Shown here: in pieces, positions 1-15,611 of the stretch
How the letters are laid out: every line of letters begins with the position of its first letter
Numbering within the stretch: position 1 is the stretch's first letter
Assembly: GCA_036571765.1 (NCBI GenBank)
Contig: BROE01000020.1
Location: 11,016,607-11,080,606 of the forward strand
Origin: Plecoglossus altivelis
Lineage: Eukaryota; Chordata; Actinopteri; Osmeriformes; Plecoglossidae
Length of the DNA: 64,000 bases
Reading direction: 5' to 3'
Notes under the pieces: generated by a model
The model's database searches: none
Told to the model about the DNA's origin: nothing
What the model saw: only the letters and a program-made list of their open reading frames with translations
Program-made: the position numbers and the translations under genes

Positions 1-1251
1 TACACAAAAGAATAATGAGAAATTTGAGGAGTTGACAATGCATCATAGCCAAATGACAAAAAGGATCCTGTTTCAGTGACAGCTATAGGAAGTGACATTC
101 CTTCTTGATGAGTGTCAGTCATCGCACTTGTGAAAGTGGTGTAATTTGAGTCTTTACATTTTTATGTTTTGCATGTTCATGTGACACACAGGAGTAGGGA
201 GAAATATAGGGAAAAAAAGCAGATCAAAAATTGAGTTTTCTCTTTCCCAGAAACACAACAGAGCTGGGACAACACATCAATTATTAATGACAAATACAAG
301 CTGAAGTGTCACACTGTCTGTCATTGGCTGGGGCTAGAGACACCACACCTACCCCTAGGGACAGCTGCAGTCTGGCAGCAGGATGACTGCAGACACCATT
401 TGATAGTAATGGCAGGTCTGTTATACACTAGGCACTGTGTCTTCAAGCTAGTGTTCAATGACTGGCCTGAGCTACAGTTTGGTCCTTAGAGGTGCTTGTT
501 CTGGTACTTGGCGGGGGTAGTCTAGACGAGTCCAAACTAAGAAGAAGGTGTCTTGGAGGATGACTAGATTTGTTTCCAATGTGAGACAGGTGGGCTCTTA
601 TTTAACTGGAGGTTCATCTTAGACTGCCAACTGGTTTAAACATTCATGCAGTGCATGTTTGCTATGAGAAACTTAATTATTAATTGAATAGGTTAGTAGC
701 TGCATTGCTACACCCATGGCTAAATGTCTATATAATATATATGATCATGTTCATGCCATTGAAAATGCTATTGTAGTATTTCATTAACTGTCATTTGCTT
801 GGCTTGCAGTTGCTTCCCTTCTGCTCTAGATGACCTCTACGCCCCTTCAAGCTGTCCTGACCTGATCAGCCTTTCAAACAGCTGCACAGCACACAGAGAA
901 CAAATGGTTACTGTGTGTGCAAATCCTTACATTTCTTTTCACAGCTATACCAAGTACCAAAAGTGGCCTTCTGCCATTACAACGCCTAAAGTAGGTGATG
1001 CACTCATAGGTTGAGAGTCCGGGTGATAATGGGGTTCTCTATCTGTCTGATGGCTCACTTAGTGCTAATGTATGCTGCTGGCAAAGGACAATGTCTCTTT
1101 CCTAAAAGATTCTATAATCATGGGCCACACAGGGTTACAACAAACCTAACCTAGGTTCAATTGCACACATTTGAGGGAGTTTTTCTCCTTGCAAAAAATG
1201 TCACTAAACAAAAAATAGGAATAAATGCATTTGTTACAGAACATCACTAAC
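1..1251 (-). other. celsr2 intron 8, partial
   Basis: This is ordinary intron sequence. I translated it on the minus strand looking for the expected second LamG exon (the PWYLSLMFRTR-type segment) and did not find it. I see no repeat or RNA gene here. Confidence 0.7.
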
Positions 1252-4200
1252 CCTTTTGGCAGTTTTGGCCTCCAAACCCTAGAGGGCAGTCACAGCTGAA
1301 GGAGCCCCACAGATTCACACAAGTCCCTCCGTTCATACATGGGTTGTTGTTGCAGAAATGCCTTTTGGCTGAGCATCCTAGAAAGGTAAGCACATTTAAC
1401 ATGTTGAAAAACTCTTTATACCAACTTGGAGTACGAACTTAGGCACATGGTAAGATGATGTGCCACTGTGCCAAACACAATTAGTTAAAGTCCAGTAGGA
1501 GCACAGTATGTGATGAAAAGCAAAATACCCAGAGAGAATTTAACAGTGGGCTTTACGGCTACCAATCAGCCTTAGACACCCGTTTGTGCCTCACCTGGCA
1601 AAGTGCCGTTATTAGCAGTGAAGCTAGCCATGTCGACATGGCGGTTGTCTATACGAAGGTCCTTCATGCAGCCCACAAACTGGCGGTTCCGGACAGGGAA
1701 GTCTTCTGGGAGTTTGGGCACCCCCCCCAACAGAAGAGGACCCGTCAGGTCCAGAGATCTGACAATCCAGGAGAACCAACGGTGTTAAAAAAGCTGTTGC
1801 TAAGCTCACTTCTTTACGGGGATCCTAAACACGAGTGCCGCTTTCATTAAATATTCATCACAGAGACCGAGTTGGAGCTTGTTTTCCTCCAGAGATGAGA
1901 GCAGATGAACAGATGAAAGAGTCCTTCGCTAAAACAAAGTATGTTTAGTTGTCATGCTGAAGGTGGCAAAATTCAGTTCAAAGAATTTCACTGCAAACAT
2001 TTCTGAAGACTGGAGATCATGATTTTCCAAAGAAACAGATGCTGAATATGTTAGATGAATTCTGTTGGGTTGCAAAAACCCAAACCCACTACTTTCTGGT
2101 ACTGTTTTCCCAATTACTGTGCCTTCATACAGTTACACCAGAAATTCCACACATATTTACTTACTTCTTGGATCCTGATTGGCTGCCTTGAGCAGAGCAA
2201 GTGTAGTTTCCAATCACATGACCAAACCTCAGGGCCACAGAGGTGTCACAGTTGTCTATGGTTACCACCACCACCTTCTGGTCTGAGGGACCCTGGGGCA
2301 GACCAGCCTGGTTCAGGATTGGCTGATGGGTGAAAAAGAGGGTGGGATCAACAAAGTCATACACAGAATAGAAATCGGACTTTCTGAAACATTAGACCAG
2401 TCAGTAACTGAGATTCAATAACTACATCGGTAAACACATTAACCTTGGATCTACGATGTCATATCCTGTGAGGGACAAATATGGAGGCTTTGTGGAAGAG
2501 ATTGAAAAGTTAAGGAAGAATAAATTGAGAGAGACAGGCAGGAAATGACACATCAGAGCAGAGTTTGCATTTGACAGTTGAAGAGGACTACTCTGACTCA
2601 TGTAACAATCACGCCTCAAGAAAGATACTAGAAATATGTTACAGCTCATTGTACATACTCTTCAGAAGACAGTGGGAAAAGTCTCCGTAGAAGTTCACTA
2701 ATGGTGTGTGTGTGTGTGTGTAGGTGTGTGAGAGAGGAATATAGTGAGAGAAAGACAGACAGAGAAAGAGATATTTCTGGCTGCTCAAGATCTATAAATG
2801 GAACTTGAAAGGATTTTGTAAATGATTCTTTTTCATTGCTCCCTATAGAACTCAGCATCTATTTGCAGTCTTGTCATGCTTGTTACTATTTCAAATTTGA
2901 GGTACAAAGTAAGAAGTGAAAGAAAGCTTTTCTGCCTAGTCATTGAGCTCATCCTCCTGAGAATGGTTACTTAGGGGTGTTTAATCATCTGTGTCTAATT
3001 AAACAATAAATTGTTGGTACTGAAGGTTTAACACTGCAAATAGGAAGCTATGAAGCCAATGCTAGCTTTTGAATCACAACGCAGTCTCCCGTTTCAGCTC
3101 ATCAGGCCTTTTAAATTCAATATAATTTGCTTTAATTATTTAGATCCAAACTGCCTGTGTTTATGACTGGGGTTGGCACACAACCAAAGGCACTGACACC
3201 CACACGAACACACAGAGAGATAAAGCCCTGCTCTGCAGGACAGTGACTGCCCTCTTCAACGCACCTCTCATTGTCTCAATCAATGGGGGGAGTAACAAGA
3301 GTGGGTGGGGCAGGGAGTGGGGGGGGTTAGAATAATGATCCTGTCAATAGAGGTCACGACCTCTTTTCAGGCTAGACCATTTCCCTCAGGTCACACAGAG
3401 CTCATGGAAAGCAGAGGTTATATTGTTAGCAGTAGCCACTTCTGTCGTTAAGGAAGAAGTCGGCTGGTGCGCTGACTGGCCGGGCTTGAGAGTGGACGCT
3501 GAGGCCTGGCCAATCAGGAGTGGCGGATCAGTGTCTGTGTCTGAGTGGATACACTGCCTTGGCTAGAATGGACTAGCTGGTCATATCTCCATGGGCTGAT
3601 TTTATTCCAGAAAGCAAAAAAAAAAACGAAGAAATACTTTTGGCGATGACGTAAACCTTCTGGGACTGTTGATTACAGGATCATTTCTATCGCCACTGTG
3701 ACATAACTGTCTGATCCTTTAATGACAGGATCAACCAAACCGTTTGAGTACAATACGGGTGGTCTTGCTCCATGCAGACTGGGAGCCAGCTGCAGTATTG
3801 GAGGTGATTACTACACACCGTTCCTAGGCTGGGCTGCCAGCCTTGACATCCAGTGCCTCACATGCTTCTCATTCCAACTGTATCCTCGGAGTAGATTAGA
3901 TTATATCTGTGGGAGCTATTAATACAGCCATCCAATGGAGGCCTTGCTGGTGCTCACCAAGTCTGTGTCTTGTGATGCCTGTCAGCTGGCAGGCTGGGCT
4001 ATGGAGAGAGGTCTAATGAATACTATCACAGTCCTCACTAGAAGAGCCACCGTACTCCAACACGGCACCTGCGATGCGCTGAAGAGGCTGTTAACCAAAA
4101 TACCTCAGCAGTGTAATTGTTTTATTTACTGCCAGTTAAAAAGGGGAAACAACTATTGCTTTGTCTGTACAGACCGAGGTCAAATGGTTTGAAACTACAG

Positions 4201-7200
4201 CCATTAAATTATCCTTTCCTGCGACTGTGGAGTTCTCTGAGCTGGACCTCTATTCCATCGAAGATTCCTATTCTCCGATTCTTCTGGCATTTGCCATTGA
4301 AGGTGTCTTTATATTTCAGTTGAGCCCCAACGAAGGAGAGCTAATTTGTTCCGACTAAGAAGCAAGCAAAACATGCAGTGTGAGACAGTCTGTTTGAGAT
4401 TGTCGGCGACCAAATCATCCGACACGCTCTTTAACACGCTTCCACTCAGGGTAGAAAGGTCTGGAACAGCCCGTGGTCCAGACCCACAGACTTTTTCACA
4501 GACCTCGAATCGGGCCTGGCTCCCAGAGGCCCCTGGCTGGCTGAACTACAGCCCCCATCAGTCACGGCTGTTGACTCTCCCATAATGACTCGGTACTAAT
4601 GTCTGTCAGACGCTCTGCCTGCCACACAATGCCCTGGCCTGTCAAAGCTGATTGGAAGGCACATATTTACTCAGGACTACATTAAACACTGTCTCCACTC
4701 ATTACAATGGCATGACAGGGAATCATGGGAGTTTGAGTTCACCATCGATTCATGATGACAGGGGTGTATGGAAAGAGCATGGGAGCAACTGCCTGCTAAA
4801 TTCGGTGTCTGTAGCCTGAAAAACCATGGCAACCAGAGAAGCTAGGCCTGAAGCGCAGTGTCCTGCTCAAAGGGCGAGTCAATACTTCTCTCTCATTCTT
4901 TCTTTTCCCTCCTTACGCTTCTCTCCTGTCCTGGTTTTCTCCCCTCGCTCAAGAACAGAGAGAGGGGCACCTTCCCCAGGGCCACATCATTCACTGCCCA
5001 TGGTCCCATTGGAGGACAACCAGGCACAAAGGCAGCGGTCATTGCCATTCTTCACACTCCCCCTCACCCCTGAAAGGCACATTTCAATCTAAAATGGCCT
5101 CCCACCTCAGGCCTCCCCACCCCCCATGGACAGGAATGGGGACAGGGCGGAGGAGAACGGTGTTGTGGGATACCTCCAGGAGGAGGAGCTATCTCTCTTC
5201 CTCTGCGACTCGCTGGATCTGGACCAATGAGCCAACTAGCTGCCGGGCCTGAGAGTTCTGATTGAATGGGATTAGTTTGACTAGGTCTATGAAGGATCCG
5301 TCATGTGCAGTGAGTACTTGAGGGTTATTACCGGTCTTTCGCTACCCTGGGCCTCCTAGCCTTGTTCCATATTCCTGAGTTCATGCAATGCATTGTGCTC
5401 ACTGGATAAGAGTGCTTCAGAGACTTGAGGAGGGAATTCATTTGTCAGCCTAGTCTACTACAGCACTGCAGATGAGTGCTGGCATCCTACACCACCCCTG
5501 TAATGTGGTGTTTCGTAATGGTCACTGGAAATATGTAAAACACAAAAAACAAGTGATCCAAAGTTTCACTGAGCTTTGGGGTTTTGTGCTGAAGTGATTA
5601 ATAGGAATCAAATACCCTCTTGGAGGGGCACCAAATAGTTTGGGCCTGTGAGATGTTGCGGCCCCCACCATTACTTAGTGCTGGCTGGAATCTGACATGG
5701 CCATGTTATCATAGACACTGAATAGAATATCCACACTTGGGGGGTGGTTGCCTGGCAACAGCTTTCTGATGCAAAGTGACTTCCTGAATAGATGAAAATG
5801 TAACATCCTGTGTGTTAGTCTGGGGGGAGGGAGGGGTGGGAAACTGCTGAATGGGATGGGGGACAAGGAAGGGTGGAGGTGGAGGTTGGGGGGGGGGAAA
5901 TAGCCCCATGGATTCTTTGCTGATTGATATGGAAATACAAAAAAGTTGGAAAGTAGAGAAAAATATTTTTGGAGTGTTGACTTTTCACAGATATATACTA
6001 TGAACATGTCTGTGAAAACATTCCCCCCAGTGTCTCTGTCTCTCCGACAACTCTTTACATCCTCCCTCCCTCAGTCCTCCAATGTCTGGCTGGAAGCCTG
6101 CCAACACACCTCCTACATAAACGCTGATTCTGTGAAATGACACAGCAGGGAATGGAACAGGGAGTAGCAAACCGCACATCTAGGAAATCTCAAAGTCCTC
6201 TCACTATTTTCCTAGGATGACAAATCGTGGCAACATTACACCAAAAGTCTTATAAATAAACAACGAATGAATAGATCCACGATGTGATGATCTGGGATGT
6301 TGTGCGTGATATATAAACCTGCATCCATCTCTTGAGTCCTTCAAACAGAATGTTCTGAACAACAACTATAAATCTAGTCAGTTTCAGGCCACGTATGTTG
6401 AGAAAATATGCCTGGTATGCTGATGTCTCTTGCCACAGATAAGAAATATAAAACCATCGTATTTAAATAAAGTCAAGCACTACACAGTAGTGCACCACTG
6501 TGAGAAGGAGATAATCCCTGAAGCAGAGATATCTCTTGGCAGCATGGCGCTGTGTGAGCCATACTGTATAGTCCTGTGCAGGCCATACTGCCAAGGGCAA
6601 GTGTGAACACACAAGGTCCGCTTCAGACAGTCAATGACAAAAGCTTGTTTTAATTGAAGTGAACAATAAAAGGCAGGGCTAGATTCCTTTTCTGATAGCC
6701 GGCACCGTAGCAGAAGCACAGCTCTGTACCTTGTTGTAGTAGTGGACTTGGACAACGTGCCACTGTCCATCACTTATCCCTCCCAGGATGAAGGGCGCCA
6801 CTGTTGTCTTGGTCTCCCCTGGAGAACACCAAAAGGTCAAAGGTTGTTCAAATGCTCAAATCAGCACTACTGGGGCACAGTGTTTGGGTTTTGGACAGCA
6901 GGCATGTTGGAATATGATTGACAGCAAGTGCAACACTTTAGTGTTTACTGTGCTTTCTGTTGTCATGGTCTCTGGTAGCTCCTACCTGCAGAGAAGGTCA
7001 GCTGGATCTGCTCACTGATGATCTCCACCGCTATGAAATCGTGTTTCTCGTTGAAGCGGCCGTTGTAGAGTAACAAGCCATTTGGCTCCTTGGTGGCAAA
7101 CCTGGAAGAGAGAGAGAGCAAGAGAGGAGCTCAGAAGGACTGCATGTATCACAGAAACAGATATGCTGATGTAGTAATATCATTGTCCCAGACAGATGTG

Positions 7201-9794
7201 ATGGGATGGACAACGATGAAGTGCTTTGATAGAGACACCTTACTCCACATAGCTCAGTGCCTTTCAGGCACCAAAGTCAACATCCTTCTACAAATACAAT
7301 CTAAAACAGGCACACTGAAAAGAGAGACCTTGCCGCGTTAAGATTTATTACTACCAATATGAGCTCATATGTCCCATACAACACACAGGTGTTCAGACAG
7401 GCTTCACATACCCAGTGATAATAAAGGCAAAACCCCTCCCCCCCACCTTCTTCTTTTCCTAACCTATTGGATTACAACTACAGCATACTGATGCTCTGTG
7501 CGCTGTGATTCACCAATGAGGTGAGGAAGAGAGAGATTTAACAGCGCTGCAATTTCCCATAGTTCACTGAGCAGCCAGCAGGGTTGACCTGGAGCACAGG
7601 ACTGAGACAAGCAGAAGCAGGGTGCAGCGCACACCCAGAACCTGCCTACTAAGGATGGGGGATCGCAGGTGAGAAGGGCTTCAGAAGGAGAAAACTGGGC
7701 CACGTTCAAGACAACTAAAAGAAGAATACACAAGGCTGCATATTCAGCGCACGTATCGAAAAACAAAGGAGCAGCATTACAATAAAAAATAGGACACCTC
7801 CTACAGCGCTCATAACAACCGGTGTTGAGACGCTAAGGAAAGAACGTCCCGAGCTCTACAAAAACAAACCATTTGATGTTTTCCCAAAGAACAACATAGA
7901 ATCGAACATGCCAACACAACAGTAAGCCGCACTTGTCTCTTTTTGCTAACTGCATATGTTTGCGGGGAGCAGCCCACTCTACAGGGGGCTGCCCGAGGTC
8001 AATCTTTTGTTGTTATAATATTGTTTACTGTCACGTTAACACACCGTTGGACACGTTTGATCTGAACACACCACTGCACCTCTCTCTCTCCTGGCACCAC
8101 ACTCACAAATGCTCTCCTCTCTCCACCTGAGGAAAGTCACGGAACTGATTCAGCGCCGGCCCTGACGACAGCTTCCAAAACCACGTGTGAACCATGGTCA
8201 AACCATGAAACAGACCTATTAGACACGCATCGGATGAAGGTGTAAAAAAACACACACAAAAAACGTGTCTTATATAATACTACTGTACTCAGAGTAGACG
8301 GCATCTGATGCCAGAGAACGATGATGCCAGGCCGACGTTTATCTCTCTCCTCTGTGAAGAAAATAGTCCTCTTTCATTCCATTTGTTAAATTCTTAACAT
8401 CTGTCAGAGGATGGTGTGTGCTGTCATGTGCGTGATGCGCTGGCGCATGTGGACCTTGGCAGACAGACCCCCAGCCTGTTCTCAGGGAGACTCGCCCAGA
8501 CGACTCCAACAGACACTATGTATAGTATATTTTTTTGAACGTGGATGAGGCACCTAATCTGAAATATCATGGGGATGCTTAGAGAAGTGTGTGTGTGCGT
8601 GTACTGTATGTGTCTGTGACTGTGTGTGTGTGTGCTGTGTGCGCATTATTCCAGAGTTGGAGCGTAGCCATAGGGCACAGCAACGTTGACCTGCTTACTG
8701 AGGAGAATGATAATCATGACCTCAGATCTGAGCCAAGAAGAGAAACAGACACACAAACACACACTGTACAGATTATTATGAACCAACACAAACGTGCTTT
8801 AAACACGACAGTAACATCAAACCATAAATATCCCACGATGCCTGCTTTCTAGAATGTTCATTATTAGCTGGATTGAGCTTTATCTTCCACAGCATCAGCA
8901 CGTGGACTGGGGAAGGCTCGCTCCTCACTCCATTCCCCCTGGAGTGTGTATGTGTGTAATCAACTAGAACTAAACTCTGACTGCACTGGCATCATTACAT
9001 GTCACATTAGGCAGCCATCAGCAAAACTAACAACCAGCCTGCTAGGAAGAAGAGCAGTGTCAAGGCAGCCGTGTGTTCATGTACGACACGTGCATGAGGA
9101 CAGTCCTCCACACGCATACAGCCACTCCCTTTTTTTAAGCATCAGATGGATTTTTGGGGGGCATTTTCCCCATTTTATTTTGTAGAGAATTGAGAGTGAC
9201 AGGAAAGCAGGACACGAGAAAGGGAGAAACACGCAGGAAATGGGCCCCCGGACGAATTAGAACCTGGGTCCTCAAGTTAGGGCCTTAGTCTTCATGATAA
9301 GCGCTCTTAGCCGAGGAGACACCAGGTCTGCCCAAAGCAGCACAACTATGTATGCAATCAGGAAGTCCAAACATGTTTGAAACAGTGCTGGGCTCTCTAG
9401 ATTAATACCCACTTACTACCACAATAATCAAAGTATTATGTACGCTCGGCAAACAGTAAGACTGGAACTGAAGGAGGAGCTCTCTGAACCAGGACAGAGA
9501 TGTTCAGATACCTGAACGTGAACAGCACAGGTCCAGTTGCTGTGGCGGAATACAAACTATGTCCGTACAACACAATCCGGCTTGACTCGACTTGGTTGTG
9601 TGAAAAAGGGTTTAAACTCCTCCACATTCTAGTCCTGCTGCCCCCCTGAGAGCAGCGTTTGGTAAGGCTGAAACCTGAGCAATTCTAGCTCCGGTGTCAG
9701 TCAACCTTACTCCACTGCCTGCCAGGCTCAAACTCTACACCCACAGCCACCTTCTCACACGCACACACACACACACACCCTTGTATACTGTATA

Positions 9795-9834
<40 letters not shown>

Positions 9835-11172
9835 ACACATCTCTTTCCCCAGGTCCTCTGAGCAGTGTAGTGAGTGACTTATAGGCTGAGGCTCTTACCA
9901 AACAGGTCGGAGTAGTTTCTCTATCCAACAACACCGCCATCTGAGACGCATTCAAAGCAAGGCCACTTCCATCAAAACCCCACAAAGTTGTATCGATGTC
10001 ACTCCAAGCTATTAATGGGAGTTTCAACCTCTGCCAAGCATATCTCGAGTGACAGGACTGACAAAAGGAAAGGAAAACGGCAGGACACATTTCCCTGTGA
10101 TAATATTAACAGGTAATGTCATTGTTATGGCAGGTATCAAATATAAAGCAGCCATTATTTTGCGGTGTACCTTTCAATGTCGACGAGCATCACAGTCAGA
10201 TCAGCCTCATCTACACGCATGCCTGCTGTGCTTCAAAGTCTTCCGTTTTGCTGTTTAATTCAATGCAACTCCCTAAATTCCGTCTCTGAGGAACATTCCT
10301 CCTTACTAAATCTCTGTGATCCTGGGCATGAAATACGATGCCCATTATGAATTACGAAAAGAATAACCAGGGGATTAAGAATATGAGGAAGTGGCAGATA
10401 GATTAAAACCCACACACACACACTTGCACATAGATGAACATGAATACAAACACATTCTCGCTTCACCTTTGACGCGAGAGACAGAGAGGAAAGAGAACTG
10501 CGAGTCGGATCCAGAACTAAGTGACCAACCAGAGTAATGGGATCAGACTCCTGGGTCTGGGCCTAATGTTCAGTCTTCCACAAGACTCCATCCAGCAACA
10601 CCAGGTCCTCAGGCGAGCTCCAGCATGCAGCTCCTCTTGAGCGTTCGTACAGCCTTCAGCACACACATGCAGTCTAGGTCATGGAGATCCAGTGGGCTCA
10701 CTCATTCCCTTTGTCAGGGATTACCGTGTAACTTTGGATGAGAACCACCCTAGCTCCGCATCAATCAAATCCTGAACACTCATCCGTTTCACCTGTCAAT
10801 CCCTACCTCCAGACAACCTTTACATCTGGGCTCTCCAACTCTGTCTCTACCGCTAGGCAGGATCTGTTCTTCAAACTCAGATGCAACTGAACTCACTGAT
10901 TCAACCAATTATCCAGCCCATTTTTAGAATCCTGTGTGCTGATGAGTGTTGGAGTGAAATTCTACAGGAAGTTGCCTCTCCTGGAACAGCGTAGAAGAGC
11001 TCTGCATTAGATCTGCTTTGAAACTCCAGGCTGCATTTGACGTGAGAGAGGGAAGACAATCGTGTGGCTGAGAGGGCAGTTAGATGCAACAGGGAGGTGT
11101 TTAAAGTGGACACTTTAAACACCTCCAGCAGGAGAGAAAAAGAGGACGTATGAAAGAGAGAATACATGAGTA

Positions 11173-11267
<95 letters not shown>

Positions 11268-14200
11268 AAGAAAGAAGTTTGAAACAGAGGGAGTGTAGTG
11301 TGTGAATCCCTATCACACAAGCAGGTGAGGGTGACAGAGGTGACAGAAGTGACATGGTATGCCAGCTTCCGGCCCCACAGCACGGTACTTACGCCAGAGA
11401 CAGGGTGAAGTGGAAGCGCTGGCGAAGCCCCTTGAAGGTGAGGAAGGACTGAGGGGGGAAGTTGCGGGTGGTCATCTCACAGTACGGCTTCTCGTAGCCC
11501 CCCAGAGGACACTCACACTTGAAGCCTCCGACCAGCAGGTTGACGCAGGTGCCTCCGTTCTTACACACACCTGGGGCACAGCGTCCTGAACGAGATGACA
11601 GCTCACACCGCTTGCCTGGACATAGAAGACAGAGAGGGGGGAGGAGATAGGAGGTAGTCAGAATCACTTCCATCACAATGACAAATGACTGTGGCCTGGT
11701 TAGTCCCTGCGGTTCCAACCTGAGCTACGAACCACCAAGCCCCTCGCCTGCCTGCCTGCCTGCCAGTTAACAGGGTGAATCTTTATTCACTACACCGCTG
11801 TGGTTGCTGCTGTCCAATACGGGCCATGACAAGATGTATCATGCCCCCGGCACTTCCAACATGAGCCAGGGACATGCAGGAGAAGGAAGAGGGGGGGGGG
11901 GCAGGAAAGATGAGGTCAACTGAGAAAGCCCATGTGAGAATAAGACACAAACAGTGAAAGAAGACACACGCACGCACACATACCCACACACATACCCACA
12001 CTAACACACACACTAACACACACACTAACTGCTATTGCAGTGGGGGAAAGTGTGTCAATGTGAGTAAGCCTCTGTGCTCCAGAGCCCTGTAAGCCCAGTG
12101 CTGTTATTCATCTCCAGTCGCTTCTCTGGATGACGGACTGCAGCAACAGCAGTTGCTATGGCGAGGATGGGGCAGCACGCCTCCTTGCACGAGGACAAGA
12201 TGTTGGATCAGATCCACTCAGCACTGTGGAACACTTCCGCCACGTCTGGGTGTATTGTTACTGTACACAGACAAAGACTCATCTTTATACACCAGAGGCG
12301 CGCACACAGGATGTTTGTTTCCTCTGATACAGTAGATTTGTCCATTTTCCCTAGCTAATCACTTCTCAGTTCGTCTTAATTAAGAGCCCTTTTTGTGTGA
12401 CCATTGCTGTAGGCAAAATCAATTTATTCAGCTGCAAGGTCATAATGGATTAAGGGATATTCTGGAAGAGGCAGTAGGGTACACACACACACGCACGCAC
12501 GTACACACACGCACACACACAACCCAAGAGGAAACGCCATTTCTGAAAGGCACAGTGTTTGGAAGGACATTTGTTTAGAATTGCAGACTGAATACAGTTT
12601 CTTCATTGATGCCCACTTTTCACTACTGTACAGCTGTACCCAAGGCAACCAAAACAGCTCAACAGAGACTCTTTCCTGACCACTTACAGTAATTTCTGTC
12701 TTTTGGGGGATAAGTGGGTATCTCAAGTCTCCCAGAAACAGATTGCAAGCCACTCTTACAATAGGAGAAGCTACTTGTCTCTATGGGCAAATTCATAGAA
12801 TTAGATTAAAGTCTTCCTTTGGTCAAATATGGTGTTTTAGCCCTGCAGCATTCCAGTGTAAAAGTGGGACAGTGGGACAACAGACCCCCTTCCTGGTGAG
12901 GCTCCTGCAAAGTCACCTTGGTGTTCACGCTGGCCTCATTTCCAGACAAAGACCCCAATAGTCAGTCACCATAGTCACTACAGTCCCTCCTCTTAATGCA
13001 TAGCCCTTAAGAATAGTTCATGCATGCAACTGATTACAGTTATTCCATTTTCGAGCATCATCTTTTTAATTCTATACAATCTCAATACAGAGCCTAGTTC
13101 TCCGGTCCAAAGTAGACATTTATTCATTCTTTGCATTTCTTCAGAATGCCTGAATCTACCTTCGCAGATATTGAAGGTTGTGGATAGCCTGCACACTGTA
13201 GCATCCAACAGGCCTATTAGTCCAATTTGACTTCTGTTACTGGGAGTCACCAAGGTGAACAGCTGGTTTCCACCCCTACCTGAACAAGGTCAATGAAATT
13301 CTCTTTCTGTGTGACAAAAAAGCAAACCCTGCCCGTGTTTTTCCTGCCAGGCATTCCTCTGGGACTCCTCCTGCCACAGGTGTAGGACCACGGGACAGCA
13401 GCTCAGTGTGGTTGCTAGGTGAGCTACCTTTTGGCGGTGAGGAGGGGCGGGGTTTCACCAGCTAAGTCATTACACCAGAGAGCGTGCCTTTCAATTATTT
13501 AGGAAGCATTTCCTCTGCTCTACTTGCGTCTCCCTCCCAAACCACTCCCTATTGCCACCATCTAGATTTACTGCCAGGATGAATCATTAAAGCTGTCAAA
13601 ATGTACAGGCACCCTGGTGAGAGCTGACTTTTTCCTCATGTAGAAGATGCGCGAGTGTTGCAACCCTGTAGTTGCAAACACACAGGAACATCTATGTTGA
13701 AGACAACGTGATAGCACTCAACATTCTCCATTCTCCTTCACATCATCATGGTAAACACGATTCTCGGTCAAAAGAGGCATCCCGCTGCACAATTACTTTC
13801 AGATAAGCATGATCTAGAAATTGCTATGGACCACGGCACTTTAAACCAGACATTTCAAAGTACAAAATGTTGTTTGCACCAACAACCAAAAAAACAACCA
13901 TATATTTGCATACATTTACAAGTAATTTTTGCTCATGCGGAACTTGAAAGGCTAAGCTCATTAAACTAATTAACACACACAACATCGGTGCAAGCACTGT
14001 AAACCTCCAGCCGGTCTCACACACACACGCACACACGCACACACACACACACACGTTATACAACCCTCCTGATACTCTGCTTCAAACTCTCAATCCCCAT
14101 GATATGAGACGACAGCAAAGGCTTATCTTCTACGTAGCTGTTACTGTTCCTGCTACACTGTTCATAGTCGAAGCTACCAGTCTGAAGGGATTCAAAGCTA

Positions 14201-15575
14201 CTTATCACACTCTACTCCTTGTGAACCACATGCAACAGTGGATAAACATCGCCGTGGGAGACTTGACATCGGCGGCTTCACTAGCAGAGAGACAGCACTG
14301 CACATCCTTAATCCTCACATCACCTCAGCTTGGCTGACATGATGGCTCTGGTGAACGTAAAAGGTCTGATTCCCTGTTGTAAAGTAGTCATGCAGACCAG
14401 ACCTGCTACTGCTGCTTTAAATCATTGATGACTCAACCATGAGAGTTGAGTAGTAGTGAGTAGTGTTTAGAACGTCTCCTATGAAACCCCTGCTGCGTTC
14501 TCTGCGCTGAGGCTACGGAGGAACGCCTGTTTGTGCTCCAAGGGCTGAGGGCTTCTTCCTCCGGAGAGACGGTGAGTCCTGGCCCCAGCTCTGCCTCACC
14601 TGGGCTTGGGGGGCCTCCCCCAAGACACTACAGTCAGCCAGCTCAACGAGTTCCTTGGGGGGTGGGGGGGGGGGGGGGGGGGGGGGGATGGGGTGGGGGG
14701 GTGATCTTAACCCATTAGCTCCTAGCTCATGCACGGATGGATGTATAACTGGGGATTCTGGAGTGGTACAGTGCAGCAGTACAACATACCATGCACTTAG
14801 TGGTTGTTAGAGTGACAGTGAGGATAATGTGTGATTGTAGCATGCTAGGCCCATTGTACCACAGCTCATACAAAACACATGTAGCCCTGTCATAAATATA
14901 TCAGCGTTTGTTGTATCTTTTCATAACAATTACAGTATGATTTACTGCCTACATGTGTGCCAGGAATAGCTAGCTGTTGCGAGTAGGAGACAGAAATAAC
15001 ATTGTCAGAAGAAATACACTCTGTGTCGTCTCCTCCTGAGGAACAGAACCAGCACCTGAGTGGGTCTAGTACAAAGTACCTCCTGCATGGGATGCAAGAC
15101 CAATCAAACCTAGAGTAACACATGTATCCGTAATGTTCTCAAAAGAACATTTGACTACCGACACATCCGATTAAATCTGACTTACGGCTTGCAGGAACCC
15201 TTTGTGTCTCAGGTTTTCCCTCAAAAGGGGTTATTGTAAGTGGACAGAGCATTAACAGGCAGTTTAGCTATAAGGGGGTTGTGGAGCTATAAGATGAAAC
15301 ATTCCAATGATTCAGGCTGAAAGTAGGTTAGTGCATAGCATGAATATAGACCAATAGGTCTTTATGCACATTGACTCATCTAGGCTTAATCATTCACTCA
15401 GTCCATCAGAACATGAGTGAAATTGATGGCTGTTCTTTGTTATTTTTCTCGTTTTCCATCACATTACCATCTGGCAACGCCTACGGGCCGACAGTTACAC
15501 ACACACGCGGATGGCCAATCCGTTGTCGACACAAACACACCTCTATCCACCCACGTAGAGCAGGCAATTCAGCAC

Positions 15576-15611
<36 letters not shown>

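Larger units (their letters stand above)
7102..11392 (-). other. celsr2 intron 3
   Basis: A 4.3-kb intron. It holds TG-rich sequence at 8586-8643, a SINE-like relic at 9153-9335, CA repeats at 9756-9831 and a long (GA)n at 11176-11276. The open frames here are repeat artefacts. Confidence 0.8.

Noticed and set aside
10901..11383. 160-codon minus-strand frame rich in Ser/Leu
   Set aside because: It is produced by the (GA)n repeat and does not extend the celsr2 exon.
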